Positions 1-7,373 of a stretch of 33,486 bases of DNA are shown here, piece by piece (the stretch's first letter is position 1; each line of letters begins with the position of its first letter). Source of the DNA: Phycisphaeraceae bacterium (GTDB lineage: Bacteria > Planctomycetota > Phycisphaerae > Phycisphaerales > UBA1924); the NCBI GenBank assembly GCA_019636535.1, contig JAHBXK010000035.1, positions 1 to 33,486 on the forward strand, read 5' to 3'. The position numbers were made by a program, and so were the translations under genes. A model generated the notes under the pieces. It was not told the origin of the DNA. It saw only the letters and a program-made list of their open reading frames with translations, and made no database searches.

Positions 1-740
1 CCACGGAGGAAACCGCTGGTCCCGCATTCGTCGTGGCACTCCAGCCCATCAAGCCCAACAAGCTCGGGCGCTGCGTGCTCACGGGCGTGACGGTGGCGCG
101 GGTGTTCATCACCAACGAGACCGACACGACCTGCGAGCTCGCGGCCGACGAAACTGTCCTGGCCAGCACACCCATGGGTGGCATCCCGATCCTCTGGAAA
201 GAAGATGGCACCGGCGAGAAGTGGGCCGTGCTCGAACTCGGCCGCCCCTCGCCCGGGCGCGTGACCGCGATCCTCGGCGCTGCCCAGGCAATCCCGACCG
301 AACGCAACCGCTGGCGCTATCCGTGGGTGGAAGCCCAGATTGACGGCAACCCCGGCAGCGAGACCTACCTCCGGTACGTGCCCATCGAGGGTGGCCTGTC
401 GTCACAGCTCGCAGGCGGTGGCGAAGACCCCACGCGGCTGGCGCTCAACCGGTTCGAGGCCCACCACATGAATGACTCCGAGTCCGGCTCTGGGTTCGGT
501 GGCCTGCTCGGGCTCGGGCCGGTGTGTGAGTTGCCCGGCGTGCTTCCCAAGTGCCCGCCCGCGCGGTCGCTCAAACCCAAGCTCGTGCCCATCCCCGAGG
601 GCATCTGCGTGCAGCTGACCTGCGAGCGCAACAGCAAGGGCAAGCCGGTGTGGGTCTTCGAGGCCATGAGCCTCATCGAGATCGCCGACCCCGCCGATGA
701 GGATCGCAAGTTCAACCTCTACATCGGAGGTGCTGAATGA
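1..740 (+). CDS. Hypothetical protein, 5' end outside the window
   Basis: I do not recognise the family. The frame is open from base 3 with no stop, reading T-E-E-T-A-G-P-A-F-V-V before the first possible start (GTG at 33). That GTG has no well-placed ribosome binding site; the GGAGGA at 5-10 is 22 bases away. The gene therefore very probably begins left of the window. The visible part (about 235-246 aa) is soluble, with no membrane segment, and has mixed beta-type composition. It has scattered Cys (for example CELPGVLPKCPP) and ends in NLYIGGAE. The stop overlaps the next start as ATGA, so it is translationally coupled to the methyltransferase-like gene. A phage structural or accessory protein is possible but unproven. 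Confidence 0.6.
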   Translation, partial: TEETAGPAFVVALQPIKPNKLGRCVLTGVTVARVFITNETDTTCELAADETVLASTPMGGIPILWKEDGTGEKWAVLELGRPSPGRVTAILGAAQAIPTERNRWRYPWVEAQIDGNPGSETYLRYVPIEGGLSSQLAGGGEDPTRLALNRFEAHHMNDSESGSGFGGLLGLGPVCELPGVLPKCPPARSLKPKLVPIPEGICVQLTCERNSKGKPVWVFEAMSLIEIADPADEDRKFNLYIGGAE

Positions 741-1330
741 CCACAGCTCCGACCCCGACCGTACTCGATGCACGCCGCGAACAGGAGCGGGCCAAATACG
801 TGGCGCTGGCCGCCAAGCCCGGCTCGACGTACGGCTCGACCAACCACGGCAAGCTCGCCATCCCGATCATCCAGAAGTTCAAGCCGAGGTTTGTCGTGGA
901 CTGTGGATGCGGCCGCAACGACCTCGTGCGTGACCTGCGCCGGCTGGGGATCGACGGCCTGGGTGTGGACTTCGCGTTCCCGGATGCCGACCTCGTGCGC
1001 CCGATGCACAAGACCACGCTGCACGCGGGCTTGGCGGACGTCGTCACGAGCTTTGACGCCCTCGAGCATCTGCTCCCCGAGGACGTGGACGCGGTGCTCG
1101 TAGAGATGCGCCGTGTCGCCAAGCCGCGCGGCCACTTCGTGTTCTCGATCTGCACCCGTCCTAGCAAGACCACCGTCGCTGGTGAAGGGCTGCACCCGAC
1201 GGTGCGCCCGCTGGACTGGTGGCTCGATCGCATCGGTCGTGTCGCCACCGTGATCAACCCGCGGGCAGAGCGTCGGTTCATCGTCGGGCGGTTCAAGGGT
1301 GGCAGTGATGGGGGGTGCTGCGGTGCGTGA
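737..1330 (+). CDS. Class I SAM-dependent methyltransferase-like protein
   Basis: 197 aa. A Rossmann-type motif I is visible as VVDCGCGRND (residues 53-62), followed by an acidic strand end in GLGVDF (Asp78). The post-motif DVVTSFDALEHL and the segment KPRGHFVFSI match the later strands of class I methyltransferases. The protein is short for the family and has no obvious separate substrate domain, so the substrate cannot be read. It overlaps the preceding gene by ATGA and the following gene by 8 bp. Its place next to three glycosyltransferase-like genes suggests sugar or protein O-/N-methylation, but that is inference. It could also be a catalytically weak methyltransferase-fold protein. Confidence 0.7.
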   Translation: MTTAPTPTVLDARREQERAKYVALAAKPGSTYGSTNHGKLAIPIIQKFKPRFVVDCGCGRNDLVRDLRRLGIDGLGVDFAFPDADLVRPMHKTTLHAGLADVVTSFDALEHLLPEDVDAVLVEMRRVAKPRGHFVFSICTRPSKTTVAGEGLHPTVRPLDWWLDRIGRVATVINPRAERRFIVGRFKGGSDGGCCGA

Positions 1331-2219
1331 GAACCAGTCTGACATCGCGGCGCTCCAGGCCGGTCTGAAGGCACGCAAGCCGGCGCGTGATGGCCTGCGC
1401 CTCTACACCGCCGACTTCGACTCCGTGTCGCTCGGTGGGTTCTATCGCGGGCGTTCGGCATTCCTGATCCTCTCGGGGCCATCGCTCACACAGATCGACC
1501 TCGCCGCGCTCAACAAGCGCGGCATCGTCACGATGGCCGTGAACAACGCCTGGGCGATGCATCGCCCGACGCTGTGGACCTGCGTTGACGATCCCGGCCG
1601 CTTCATCGATACCGGCTGGAAGGACCCGGGCATTTTGAAGTTCGTGCCCACGTGCATGTGGGACAAGCGGCTCCGCATCCAGGGCGCTGACGGCGTGATG
1701 CGCAACAGCGCGTTCAGGGTCCGGCAGATGCCCAGCGTCATGTTCTTCCGCCGTGCGGATCACTTCGACCATGAGCGGTTCCTGACTGGAGACAGCGTCC
1801 CGTGGGGCAACGACGCCAAGAACCCAGACTCCTTGGGCATCACCGGCAAGCGCTCGGTCATGCTCGTGGCACTCCGCCTCTTGCACTACCTCGGCTTCAG
1901 CACGGTGTACCTGCTGGGCTGCGACTTCAAGATGGCCGAGGACCGCAAGTACGCCTTCGCCGAGAACCGAGCCGCCAACGCAATCCGGCACAACAACGTG
2001 CTGTATGACTCGCTGGCCCGGCGCTTCGAGGCCCTCAAGCCGCACTTCGAGAAGCACCGCTTCCGCGTGGTGAACTGCTCGCCCGGCAGCGAGCTGCAGG
2101 TCTTCGAGCGCATGGACTTCGCCGACGCCGTCGCGGCCGCGTCGGCCGAGTGCGGCAAACCCGTGAACACGCAGGGCTGGTACGAGCCGAATGTCAAACC
2201 TCAGGAGGCCGCACGATGA
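1323..2219 (+). CDS. DUF115/sialyltransferase-like Rossmann protein (putative glycosyltransferase)
   Basis: About 298 aa from the GTG at 1323, which overlaps the previous stop by 8 bp; ATG 1308 is an alternative. The core segment AFLILSGPSL, then GIVTMAVNNAW, then a CVDDPGRF strand resembles the nucleotide-sugar-binding fold of DUF115 (MptE-like/Maf) and of phage or bacterial sialyltransferase-like proteins. A second core element, TVYLLGCDFKM, lies around residue 200. Maf/DUF115 enzymes glycosylate Ser/Thr of flagellins, which fits a Ser-rich protein encoded immediately downstream. Assignment rests on motif resemblance only, so the sugar and acceptor are unknown. The stop overlaps the next ATG (ATGA). 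Confidence 0.5.
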   Translation: MRENQSDIAALQAGLKARKPARDGLRLYTADFDSVSLGGFYRGRSAFLILSGPSLTQIDLAALNKRGIVTMAVNNAWAMHRPTLWTCVDDPGRFIDTGWKDPGILKFVPTCMWDKRLRIQGADGVMRNSAFRVRQMPSVMFFRRADHFDHERFLTGDSVPWGNDAKNPDSLGITGKRSVMLVALRLLHYLGFSTVYLLGCDFKMAEDRKYAFAENRAANAIRHNNVLYDSLARRFEALKPHFEKHRFRVVNCSPGSELQVFERMDFADAVAAASAECGKPVNTQGWYEPNVKPQEAAR

Positions 2220-3766
2220 GCGACGGCCCCACCCGCTACTACCTCTATATCCCGGTCTGGGCGACGGGCCGCGCCCCGCAGGGCGGCGGGTCGAGCAACT
2301 ACTCGACGCCGTCGGGCTCGACACCCGAGAGCACGTACTCGACCCCGACCAGCACGCCGAGCATGCCGCCGAGTTACTCAACGACCGGCGACGTGATCTA
2401 CACGACCGGTCCGGGCGGCACGCCGACGCTCACGTTCTACACCACCGGCGCGTTCACGAGCAACACGCCGGGCACGACGCACACGCCGTCGAGCAGTGGC
2501 CCGATGTCATCCAGCGGCATGACCACCGACTCGTCGCAGACGCCGACGAGTTCACAGACGCCTTCGAGCACGGGCTCGTCTGGCATGAGCAGTTCCGGCG
2601 GTGGCAGTTCATCTGGCGCATCGAGCGGCATGTCCTCGGGCGCGAGTTCGGGCGCATCGTCGGGCATGTCGTCGGGCGGCAGTTCCGGTATGTCCTCGGG
2701 CGCATCGTCGGGCATGTCGTCGGGCGGCAGTTCCGGTATGTCCTCGGGCGGGTCGTCGGGCGGGTCGTCCGGCGGCGGATCGTCCGGAGGCGGGTCGTCG
2801 GGCGGCGGCGGATCCAGCGGCGGCGGCAGCGGCCCCGGCGGGTCGGGTCCAGGCGGGTCCGGGCCTGGCGGCTCGGGGCCGGGTGGTTCTGGTCCGGGCG
2901 GGAGCGGTCCCGGCGGCTCCGGCCCCGGGTCCAACTGCGTCCTCGCGGGCACGCCGGTGGTGCTCGCCGACGGTTCGACCAAGCCGGTCGAGGCGCTCCA
3001 GCCGGGCGACCGTGTCGTGGCGCTCGATGTGGCGGGTCTGGACCGCGATGTTCCGTGGCGAGCCCAGTACCAGTGGCTCCGTCCCTGGGCCGAAGCGGCG
3101 CTCACGCCCGTCACCGGCACCGTCGGCAGCGTGAAGCTCGGCGCGCACGACGGGTTCGTCACCATCAACGGACGCCTGCGCCTCACGCCCGAGCACCCGG
3201 TCCTGCTCAAGCGCAACGAGGAGATCGGCTTCGCGTCGGCGGAGTTCGTGCAGGCCGGCGATGCGCTCGTGCGTCAGGACCTGAGCGAGGAGCTGGTCGA
3301 CACGGTGGAGCGATCGGGCGACCGCGTGACGACCGTGGCCGTGCACGTGCCCGGGCTCAACGTGTTCCTGGCTGGCGGCGTGTGGATTCACAACGACATG
3401 CCCGCCACCCAGCAGAGCGGGTCCGGATCGTCGTCGGGTTCGGGGTCGAGTTCAGGCTCCGGGTCCGGGTCGTCGAGCGGGAGCGGTTCCGGCAGCGGAA
3501 AGTCCAGCGGCTCGTCCATGTCAAGCTCGGGGTCCAGTTCTGGGTCGAGTTCCGGCAGTTCGTCAGGCTCATCGAGCGGCAGCGACAGCGGCTCCGGCCC
3601 GCCCGGTTCCGGCTCGGGCTCCGGAAGCGCCCAGCAGTCAGTGGCGCTCGGCGAGGGCGCATCGTCCTTCATCGAGGGTGGCATGGAAGGCGTGCCTCCG
3701 GCGAAGTGGCAGCAGAGCGGCGTGCGCAGTCTCAGTAGCGGCATCGAAGAGGAGGCAAAGGCGTGA
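2216..3766 (+). CDS. Ser/Gly-rich low-complexity protein with embedded intein-like Hint (BIL-type) domain
   Basis: 516 aa from ATG 2216, chosen for the AGGAGG at 2203-2208 and the ATGA coupling to the upstream gene. Order: a short Tyr-rich N-terminus (TRYYLYIPVW), a Thr/Ser/Pro-rich stretch, repeats of SSGM/SSGG, six or more GPGGS units, a Hint domain at residues 241-393, a second Ser/Gly tract, and a Gln/Ser C-terminus. Hint signatures are Cys241 in CVLAGTPVVLADGS, GDRVVALD, the block-B TPEHPVLL, and a C-terminal GLNVFLAGGVWIHN. The +1 residue is Asp394, not Cys/Ser/Thr. That matches bacterial-intein-like (BIL) domains, which self-cleave or splice poorly, rather than true inteins. There is no clear signal peptide. 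The flanks look like glycosylatable, extended linkers. Three glycosyltransferase-like genes flank it. Function is unknown: candidates are a surface or virion protein matured by autoproteolysis. Confidence 0.75.
   Translation: MSDGPTRYYLYIPVWATGRAPQGGGSSNYSTPSGSTPESTYSTPTSTPSMPPSYSTTGDVIYTTGPGGTPTLTFYTTGAFTSNTPGTTHTPSSSGPMSSSGMTTDSSQTPTSSQTPSSTGSSGMSSSGGGSSSGASSGMSSGASSGASSGMSSGGSSGMSSGASSGMSSGGSSGMSSGGSSGGSSGGGSSGGGSSGGGGSSGGGSGPGGSGPGGSGPGGSGPGGSGPGGSGPGGSGPGSNCVLAGTPVVLADGSTKPVEALQPGDRVVALDVAGLDRDVPWRAQYQWLRPWAEAALTPVTGTVGSVKLGAHDGFVTINGRLRLTPEHPVLLKRNEEIGFASAEFVQAGDALVRQDLSEELVDTVERSGDRVTTVAVHVPGLNVFLAGGVWIHNDMPATQQSGSGSSSGSGSSSGSGSGSSSGSGSGSGKSSGSSMSSSGSSSGSSSGSSSGSSSGSDSGSGPPGSGSGSGSAQQSVALGEGASSFIEGGMEGVPPAKWQQSGVRSLSSGIEEEAKA
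2648..2750 (+). repeat. Tandem 48-bp direct repeat in the Ser/Gly-rich gene
   Basis: Two adjacent copies of a 48-bp unit (2653-2700 and 2701-2748) are identical. Identity begins at 2648 and continues to 2750. Each unit encodes ASSGMSSGGSSGMSSG. This is a recent in-frame duplication that could vary in copy number. Confidence 0.85.
2836..2935 (+). repeat. GPGGS-type 15-bp codon repeats
   Basis: About six degenerate 15-bp units encode the pentapeptide GPGGS just before the Hint domain. Third-base variation between units shows that the peptide, not only the DNA, has been kept. Confidence 0.75.
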
Positions 3767-4386
3767 TTCCGAAGGTCATCTACACGGCGGACCTCAGCGA
3801 GACTCCCGACAAGCAGCGTCTCACGGCCTGGCGGCACGCGTGGCAGACCATGCACCCCGAGTGGGACGTGGTGACGCTCACGCTGGACACCAAGCCGCCG
3901 ATCCTGAACTACGACCAGTGGCAGCAAACCTTCGGGCTCGCCGAGCCCGCGGCCTCAGCGGCGAGGCTGAACCTGCTGCGCTACGAAGTGCTGGCCCGCG
4001 AAGGCGGCGTCTTCGTCGATCCGGACCGACTGCCGGTGCGCCCGCTCGATGAACTCGTCGCCGGGGTCGGCGCGTTCTGTTCCACGATCGCCAGCCACGG
4101 CGCGAGCAGGCCGCACATGCTCTCGCCGTCGGTGCTCGGCGCGACGCGGAACCACCCGATGCTGTGGCATGCGATCCGCGATCTGCCGCACTCGGTGCTG
4201 GTCTATCGCGGCGTGTGGGACCAGAGCGGACCGGGGTTCCTGACCCGCGTCGTCCGCGACCACGGGCACTTTCGCGACGTGGTGCCCTTCCACTGGGCGC
4301 TGTTCGAACAAGCCGAGGAGGCCGCCACGGCCCATGGCGGGGCGTTCGCGTTCGTGCAGGCCAAGCCCGCGGAGGTGATAGCGTGA
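3763..4386 (+). CDS. GT32-like glycosyltransferase (DXD sugar-binding)
   Basis: 207 aa. It starts at GTG 3763, which overlaps the preceding stop as GTGA and follows GAGGAGG-type pairing upstream. The N-terminal IPKVIYTAD strand, a HPEWDVVTL segment, and a donor-site motif GGVFVDPDRLPVRPL with DPD at residues 86-88 are the layout of the Gly_transf_sug/GT32 family (metal-dependent use of a nucleotide sugar). It lacks the usual W-x-G near the N-terminus and is at the short end for the family. It is a paralogue of the next gene, sharing the motif order and a GPGFLTRVV-like segment. It probably acts on a glycan or protein acceptor made by this operon. Confidence 0.75.
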   Translation: MIPKVIYTADLSETPDKQRLTAWRHAWQTMHPEWDVVTLTLDTKPPILNYDQWQQTFGLAEPAASAARLNLLRYEVLAREGGVFVDPDRLPVRPLDELVAGVGAFCSTIASHGASRPHMLSPSVLGATRNHPMLWHAIRDLPHSVLVYRGVWDQSGPGFLTRVVRDHGHFRDVVPFHWALFEQAEEAATAHGGAFAFVQAKPAEVIA

Positions 4387-5087
4387 GTACGGCCCCACGC
4401 ATCACCTCGATCCCGCGTGTCCTGCACCAGATCTGGCTGGGCAAGGGCGAGATGCCGCTGAACCAGCGGCGCTGGCGTCGCCGCTTCGCCGAGATGAACC
4501 CGCACTGGGAGATGCGGTTGTGGACGGACGACAACCTGCCGCCGATCCTCAACCGCAACGCCTGGGACGCCTGCGGCAACGTCGGCGGCACGCCCGGCTG
4601 CGTGATGCGCTCGGATATCCTGCGGCTGGAGATCTTGGCCCGGTTCGGAGGGGTCTACCTCGACACCGACGTGAAGCCGGTGCGGCCGCTGGACGAGATG
4701 TGCCCCCCCGAGGTCGTCGCCTGGGCGGCGTGCGAGCAACTCGACATTGTGACCAACGCCGCGATGGGCTTCCCCGCCAATCACCCGGCGATGTGGCGCA
4801 TGGTGGCGATGGTCGAGGAGTCGTTCTTCGAGCGGCGGTACGTCGGTGATCAAGCCGGTCCGGGCCTGATCGCACGGGTGGTCACGCAGTACGACGATGT
4901 GACGCTGTACCCACCGGCATACTTCCACCCGACGGTCGGAGAGTCGAAGTCCAATCCTCACACGAAGCACTTCCTCTTGAGCGAACATCTCTTTGCGGGG
5001 ACGTGGGTGGAAGAGAACCGTCCGCGACATGATCGCCTTTGGATGGCGAACGCGGTCAATGAACAGCGTGCACCGCCGTCGCATTGA
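4383..5087 (+). CDS. GT32-like glycosyltransferase (DXD sugar-binding)
   Basis: 234 aa from GTG 4383, overlapping the upstream stop (GTGA); the longer frame upstream is non-coding extension. IPRVLHQIWLG near the N-terminus, HWEMRLWTDDNLPP, RSDILRLEILARFGG and the donor motif GGVYLDTDVKP (DTD at 94-96) are textbook GT32/Och1-like features. A GDQAGPGLIARVV segment matches its neighbour's GPGFLTRVV, so the two arose by duplication. The last 11 codons run convergently into the 3' end of the opposite-strand gene ending at 5056. This is the last gene of the + strand cassette and marks its border with the metal island. The sugar donor and acceptor cannot be deduced. Confidence 0.85.
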   Translation: MSTAPRITSIPRVLHQIWLGKGEMPLNQRRWRRRFAEMNPHWEMRLWTDDNLPPILNRNAWDACGNVGGTPGCVMRSDILRLEILARFGGVYLDTDVKPVRPLDEMCPPEVVAWAACEQLDIVTNAAMGFPANHPAMWRMVAMVEESFFERRYVGDQAGPGLIARVVTQYDDVTLYPPAYFHPTVGESKSNPHTKHFLLSEHLFAGTWVEENRPRHDRLWMANAVNEQRAPPSH

Positions 5088-6036
5088 TGACCACCGCCTT
5101 GCCGTCGGCCGAGGCGACTTTGCCCACCACAACCAGTTCCGACAACTCCTTCATCCCGCGGCGGCCCTTCATGTCGGTGCGGAGGATCTGGTCCTTGGCG
5201 TCCACGACCCGCACGGTGACGGAGTTGGCGAGGATGTCCTCCTTGGTCTCGCAGCAATAGTCCCAGGGCTTGGAGCACTTGTCGTCCGGGTTCTCGTTGC
5301 AGGCCTTGAGCCCTCGGCCCATGAGCGTGAAGACGGCGCGGCCCGCAACGAACGGCTCCTTGCTCCCGCCGACGCGGCCGCGGAGCACGACCTCGTCACC
5401 GGCCTTGAGTGTCCCCTCACCCCCGGCCCTGCGGGCCTCCGAGACGTCCTTGGCGTTCTCCGGCGGCTTCTCGACGAAGAAGCCGGTCGGCAGCGGGGCC
5501 TTTGGAACATGCATCGAGACTGCGGTGAGCACCAGCGCGTCGGTCCCGTTGGCGGTTTCGACCTTGCCGGTCACAAACACCTCCGCGCCCGGCTTGAGCC
5601 CGTGCTGGCCGTTCAGCCCGGCCCGAAGCGGCCTGCCGCCGGCGTCCACGATCTGCACCGTCGCACGCCCTTGGGCCGGGATGTCGCACGCGGTGTCGGG
5701 CAGCGTGTCCGAGGGCGGACAGCATCCCTTGCGGGTCGACTCGTCCACCAGCGTGAACATCGCGCGGTTCTCGACGAAGGCGTCCTTCGACATCGCCACG
5801 TTCCCGCGCACCGTGATGGTCTGGCCCACCTTGGCCGACTTCATCGCGGCGGTGATCTCCAGCGCGTCGGCGGGCAGTTCCGGCTTGAGCATCGTCTTCA
5901 CATCCGCCACGCTCTTGATCTGCGCCATCGCCTCCGTCGGCGTCAGCACGCCGAGCCCCGCCGCACCGGCGATCAGCATCGCCGCCACGGCCATCGCCTT
6001 GATCGCCCCCGTCGTCCGCATCGTCGCCGTCTTCAT
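5056..6036 (-). CDS. Exported protein with two OB-like repeats and paired Cys clusters
   Basis: 326 aa from ATG 6036 (AAGGAG upstream); an upstream in-frame start is less likely. Residues 1-38 look like a signal peptide ending AMA. Two homologous halves follow, about 65-175 and 208-323. Each runs from a G-x-x-[IV]-x-[VL]-R-G-x-V strand through SK-[DE]-x-FV and R-A-x-FTL to a VTGKV/VVGKV strand. Each half carries a Cys insertion in the same place: C105, C106 and C117 in the first, and C246, C254, C261 and C262 in the second. The repeat resembles a nucleic-acid-binding-like OB barrel used outside the cell, but the Cys clusters point to metal or disulfide roles. It is the distal gene of the ABC-pump operon, 75 bp after the permease. 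I do not know a named family for it. Confidence 0.75.
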   Translation of the reverse strand: MKTATMRTTGAIKAMAVAAMLIAGAAGLGVLTPTEAMAQIKSVADVKTMLKPELPADALEITAAMKSAKVGQTITVRGNVAMSKDAFVENRAMFTLVDESTRKGCCPPSDTLPDTACDIPAQGRATVQIVDAGGRPLRAGLNGQHGLKPGAEVFVTGKVETANGTDALVLTAVSMHVPKAPLPTGFFVEKPPENAKDVSEARRAGGEGTLKAGDEVVLRGRVGGSKEPFVAGRAVFTLMGRGLKACNENPDDKCSKPWDYCCETKEDILANSVTVRVVDAKDQILRTDMKGRRGMKELSELVVVGKVASADGKAVVINATAVHAVH

Positions 6037-6111
6037 GTCGAAACTCCTTGTGAACACCGTTGCAATCATCTCGCCGCGCGGCACGCGCCGCGGCGGCGTG
6101 TCAGGTCATCA

Positions 6112-7362
6112 CTACACCGCCTTGAGGGCGACGGGGATCGTCGGCCTCAGGCATCGAATCGCCGGCGGAAGCGCGCCCACGACGCCCAGGGCCAGGCCCG
6201 TCAGCAGCCCCAGCCCGATCACCGCCTCGTCGATACGCAGCCCGAACGCCCCCATCGAGAACCGCACCGCCAGCCCGTCGAGCAGGAACACGCCCACCGC
6301 GCACGCGAGCAGGCCGCCCGCCGCCGTCGCCAGCGTCGATTCCTGGATCATCGACCAGACGATCGCCAGCCGCCGGTAGCCGATGGATTGCAGCGTCCCG
6401 AGTTCGCGGATGCGCGAGGCGAACGCGGCGTACATCGTGTTGAGCCCGCCGAAGAGCCCGCCCACGGCGATCAGCCCCGCCGTCACCCACGCGACGATCT
6501 TGATCGGCCCGAAGAAGGCGGCGAGCTTGCCGTAGTACTCGCGCTCGGTCATCGGCACCAGTTCCAGGTCGGGCCGGGTCTTGGTGAAGGCCGCCACGTC
6601 GCCGAACTCCGCGCCCTGGCCCGTCGCCTCGTTGTACGGGTCGAGCGTCATGACGACGCACGAGATGGTCTCGCGCTTGGTCGCGGTCATCAGGTCCGCC
6701 AGCGGCAGCCACACCTCGGCCTCGACGACCGTCCCCGGCGCGCTGAAGCGCCCCACGATGGTCCACGGCCTCCCATCGATGACCAGCGCCGTGCCGATCG
6801 CCACGTCGCGCTCGGCGACCCCCAGCACCGTCCCCGCCATGCGACCCACCAAAACCTCATCCGCGCCTGACTGGGGCCAGCGTCCCTCGGTCAGCGACAC
6901 CAACTCGTGGACCAGCGCCGCCGCGGGCGTGACACCGCGCAGCATGACCTGCCGCCCCCCCGCCCCCCCCGCCCCCCTCGTCCCTGTGCGCGTGCCGCTC
7001 TCGCCCGTCGATGTCCCGACCGCCCCCGCCGCACCCACGCCCACCGGCAGCATCACGTGCACCTCGGGCGAGACGTACGCCACGCCCGCCCGCGTGCGGA
7101 TGCCCGGCACGCTGGCCGCGAGCACCCCCGGCGTCGCGGCGGGGATCTCCGAGCGTTCGACGCTCTCCTCGCTCCCCGCGCCCAGCAGGATGACGTTGTG
7201 CTCCCCGCCGGTGGCCCGCAGGGCCGCGCTCATGCCGCGCACGAACCCGCCCGCGACCAAAATGAGCAGCACCACCATCGCCGCCCCGGCGACGGAAAGA
7301 AACAGCCGCGAGGGCGATCGCCCCAGGTTGCGGACGGCATAGGCAAAGGGAAGAAGTCGCAT
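6112..7362 (-). CDS. FtsX/MacB-type ABC transporter permease
   Basis: 416 aa from ATG 7362 (AAGGACT upstream). The N-terminal membrane helix (about 18-40, LFLSVAGAAMVVLLILVAGG) is followed by a periplasmic MacB-PCD-like region. Three C-terminal helices include IVAWVTAGLIAVGGLFGGLN, and the FtsX signature RIRELGTLQSIGYRRLAI is present. It pairs with the upstream permease and ATPase as a MacAB/LolCDE-like complex. The periplasmic region contains a Gly/Thr-rich insertion (GTSTGESGTRTGTRGAGGAG) encoded over long G runs. The substrate is not evident: metals, peptides, lipoproteins and macrolide-like toxins are all handled by this family. It starts 11 bp after the previous gene's stop. Confidence 0.88.
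   Translation of the reverse strand: MRLLPFAYAVRNLGRSPSRLFLSVAGAAMVVLLILVAGGFVRGMSAALRATGGEHNVILLGAGSEESVERSEIPAATPGVLAASVPGIRTRAGVAYVSPEVHVMLPVGVGAAGAVGTSTGESGTRTGTRGAGGAGGRQVMLRGVTPAAALVHELVSLTEGRWPQSGADEVLVGRMAGTVLGVAERDVAIGTALVIDGRPWTIVGRFSAPGTVVEAEVWLPLADLMTATKRETISCVVMTLDPYNEATGQGAEFGDVAAFTKTRPDLELVPMTEREYYGKLAAFFGPIKIVAWVTAGLIAVGGLFGGLNTMYAAFASRIRELGTLQSIGYRRLAIVWSMIQESTLATAAGGLLACAVGVFLLDGLAVRFSMGAFGLRIDEAVIGLGLLTGLALGVVGALPPAIRCLRPTIPVALKAV
6955..6977 (-). repeat. Consecutive G7, G8 and G6 runs inside the permease gene
   Basis: On the coding (minus) strand, runs of 6, 8 and 7 G are separated by single C. They encode an Ala/Gly linker in the periplasmic part of the FtsX protein. The tract is prone to slippage and could form a G-quadruplex. 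Confidence 0.85.
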
Positions 7363-7373
7363 GGAGTCCTTTC

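Noticed and set aside
2936..3394. A true protein-splicing intein
   Set aside because: The residue after the terminal Asn is Asp, there is no homing endonuclease domain, and the flanks are low-complexity, not a conserved enzyme.
2191..3738. Alternate-frame Arg/Val-rich ORF over the Ser/Gly gene
   Set aside because: Out-of-frame reading of the repeats; the Hint motifs exist only in the chosen frame.
4993..6870. Long open frame of 625 codons on the + strand
   Set aside because: It runs antisense to the OB-like protein and the permease genes, has no domain sense (Arg/His/Pro-rich), and is a by-product of high GC at third positions.
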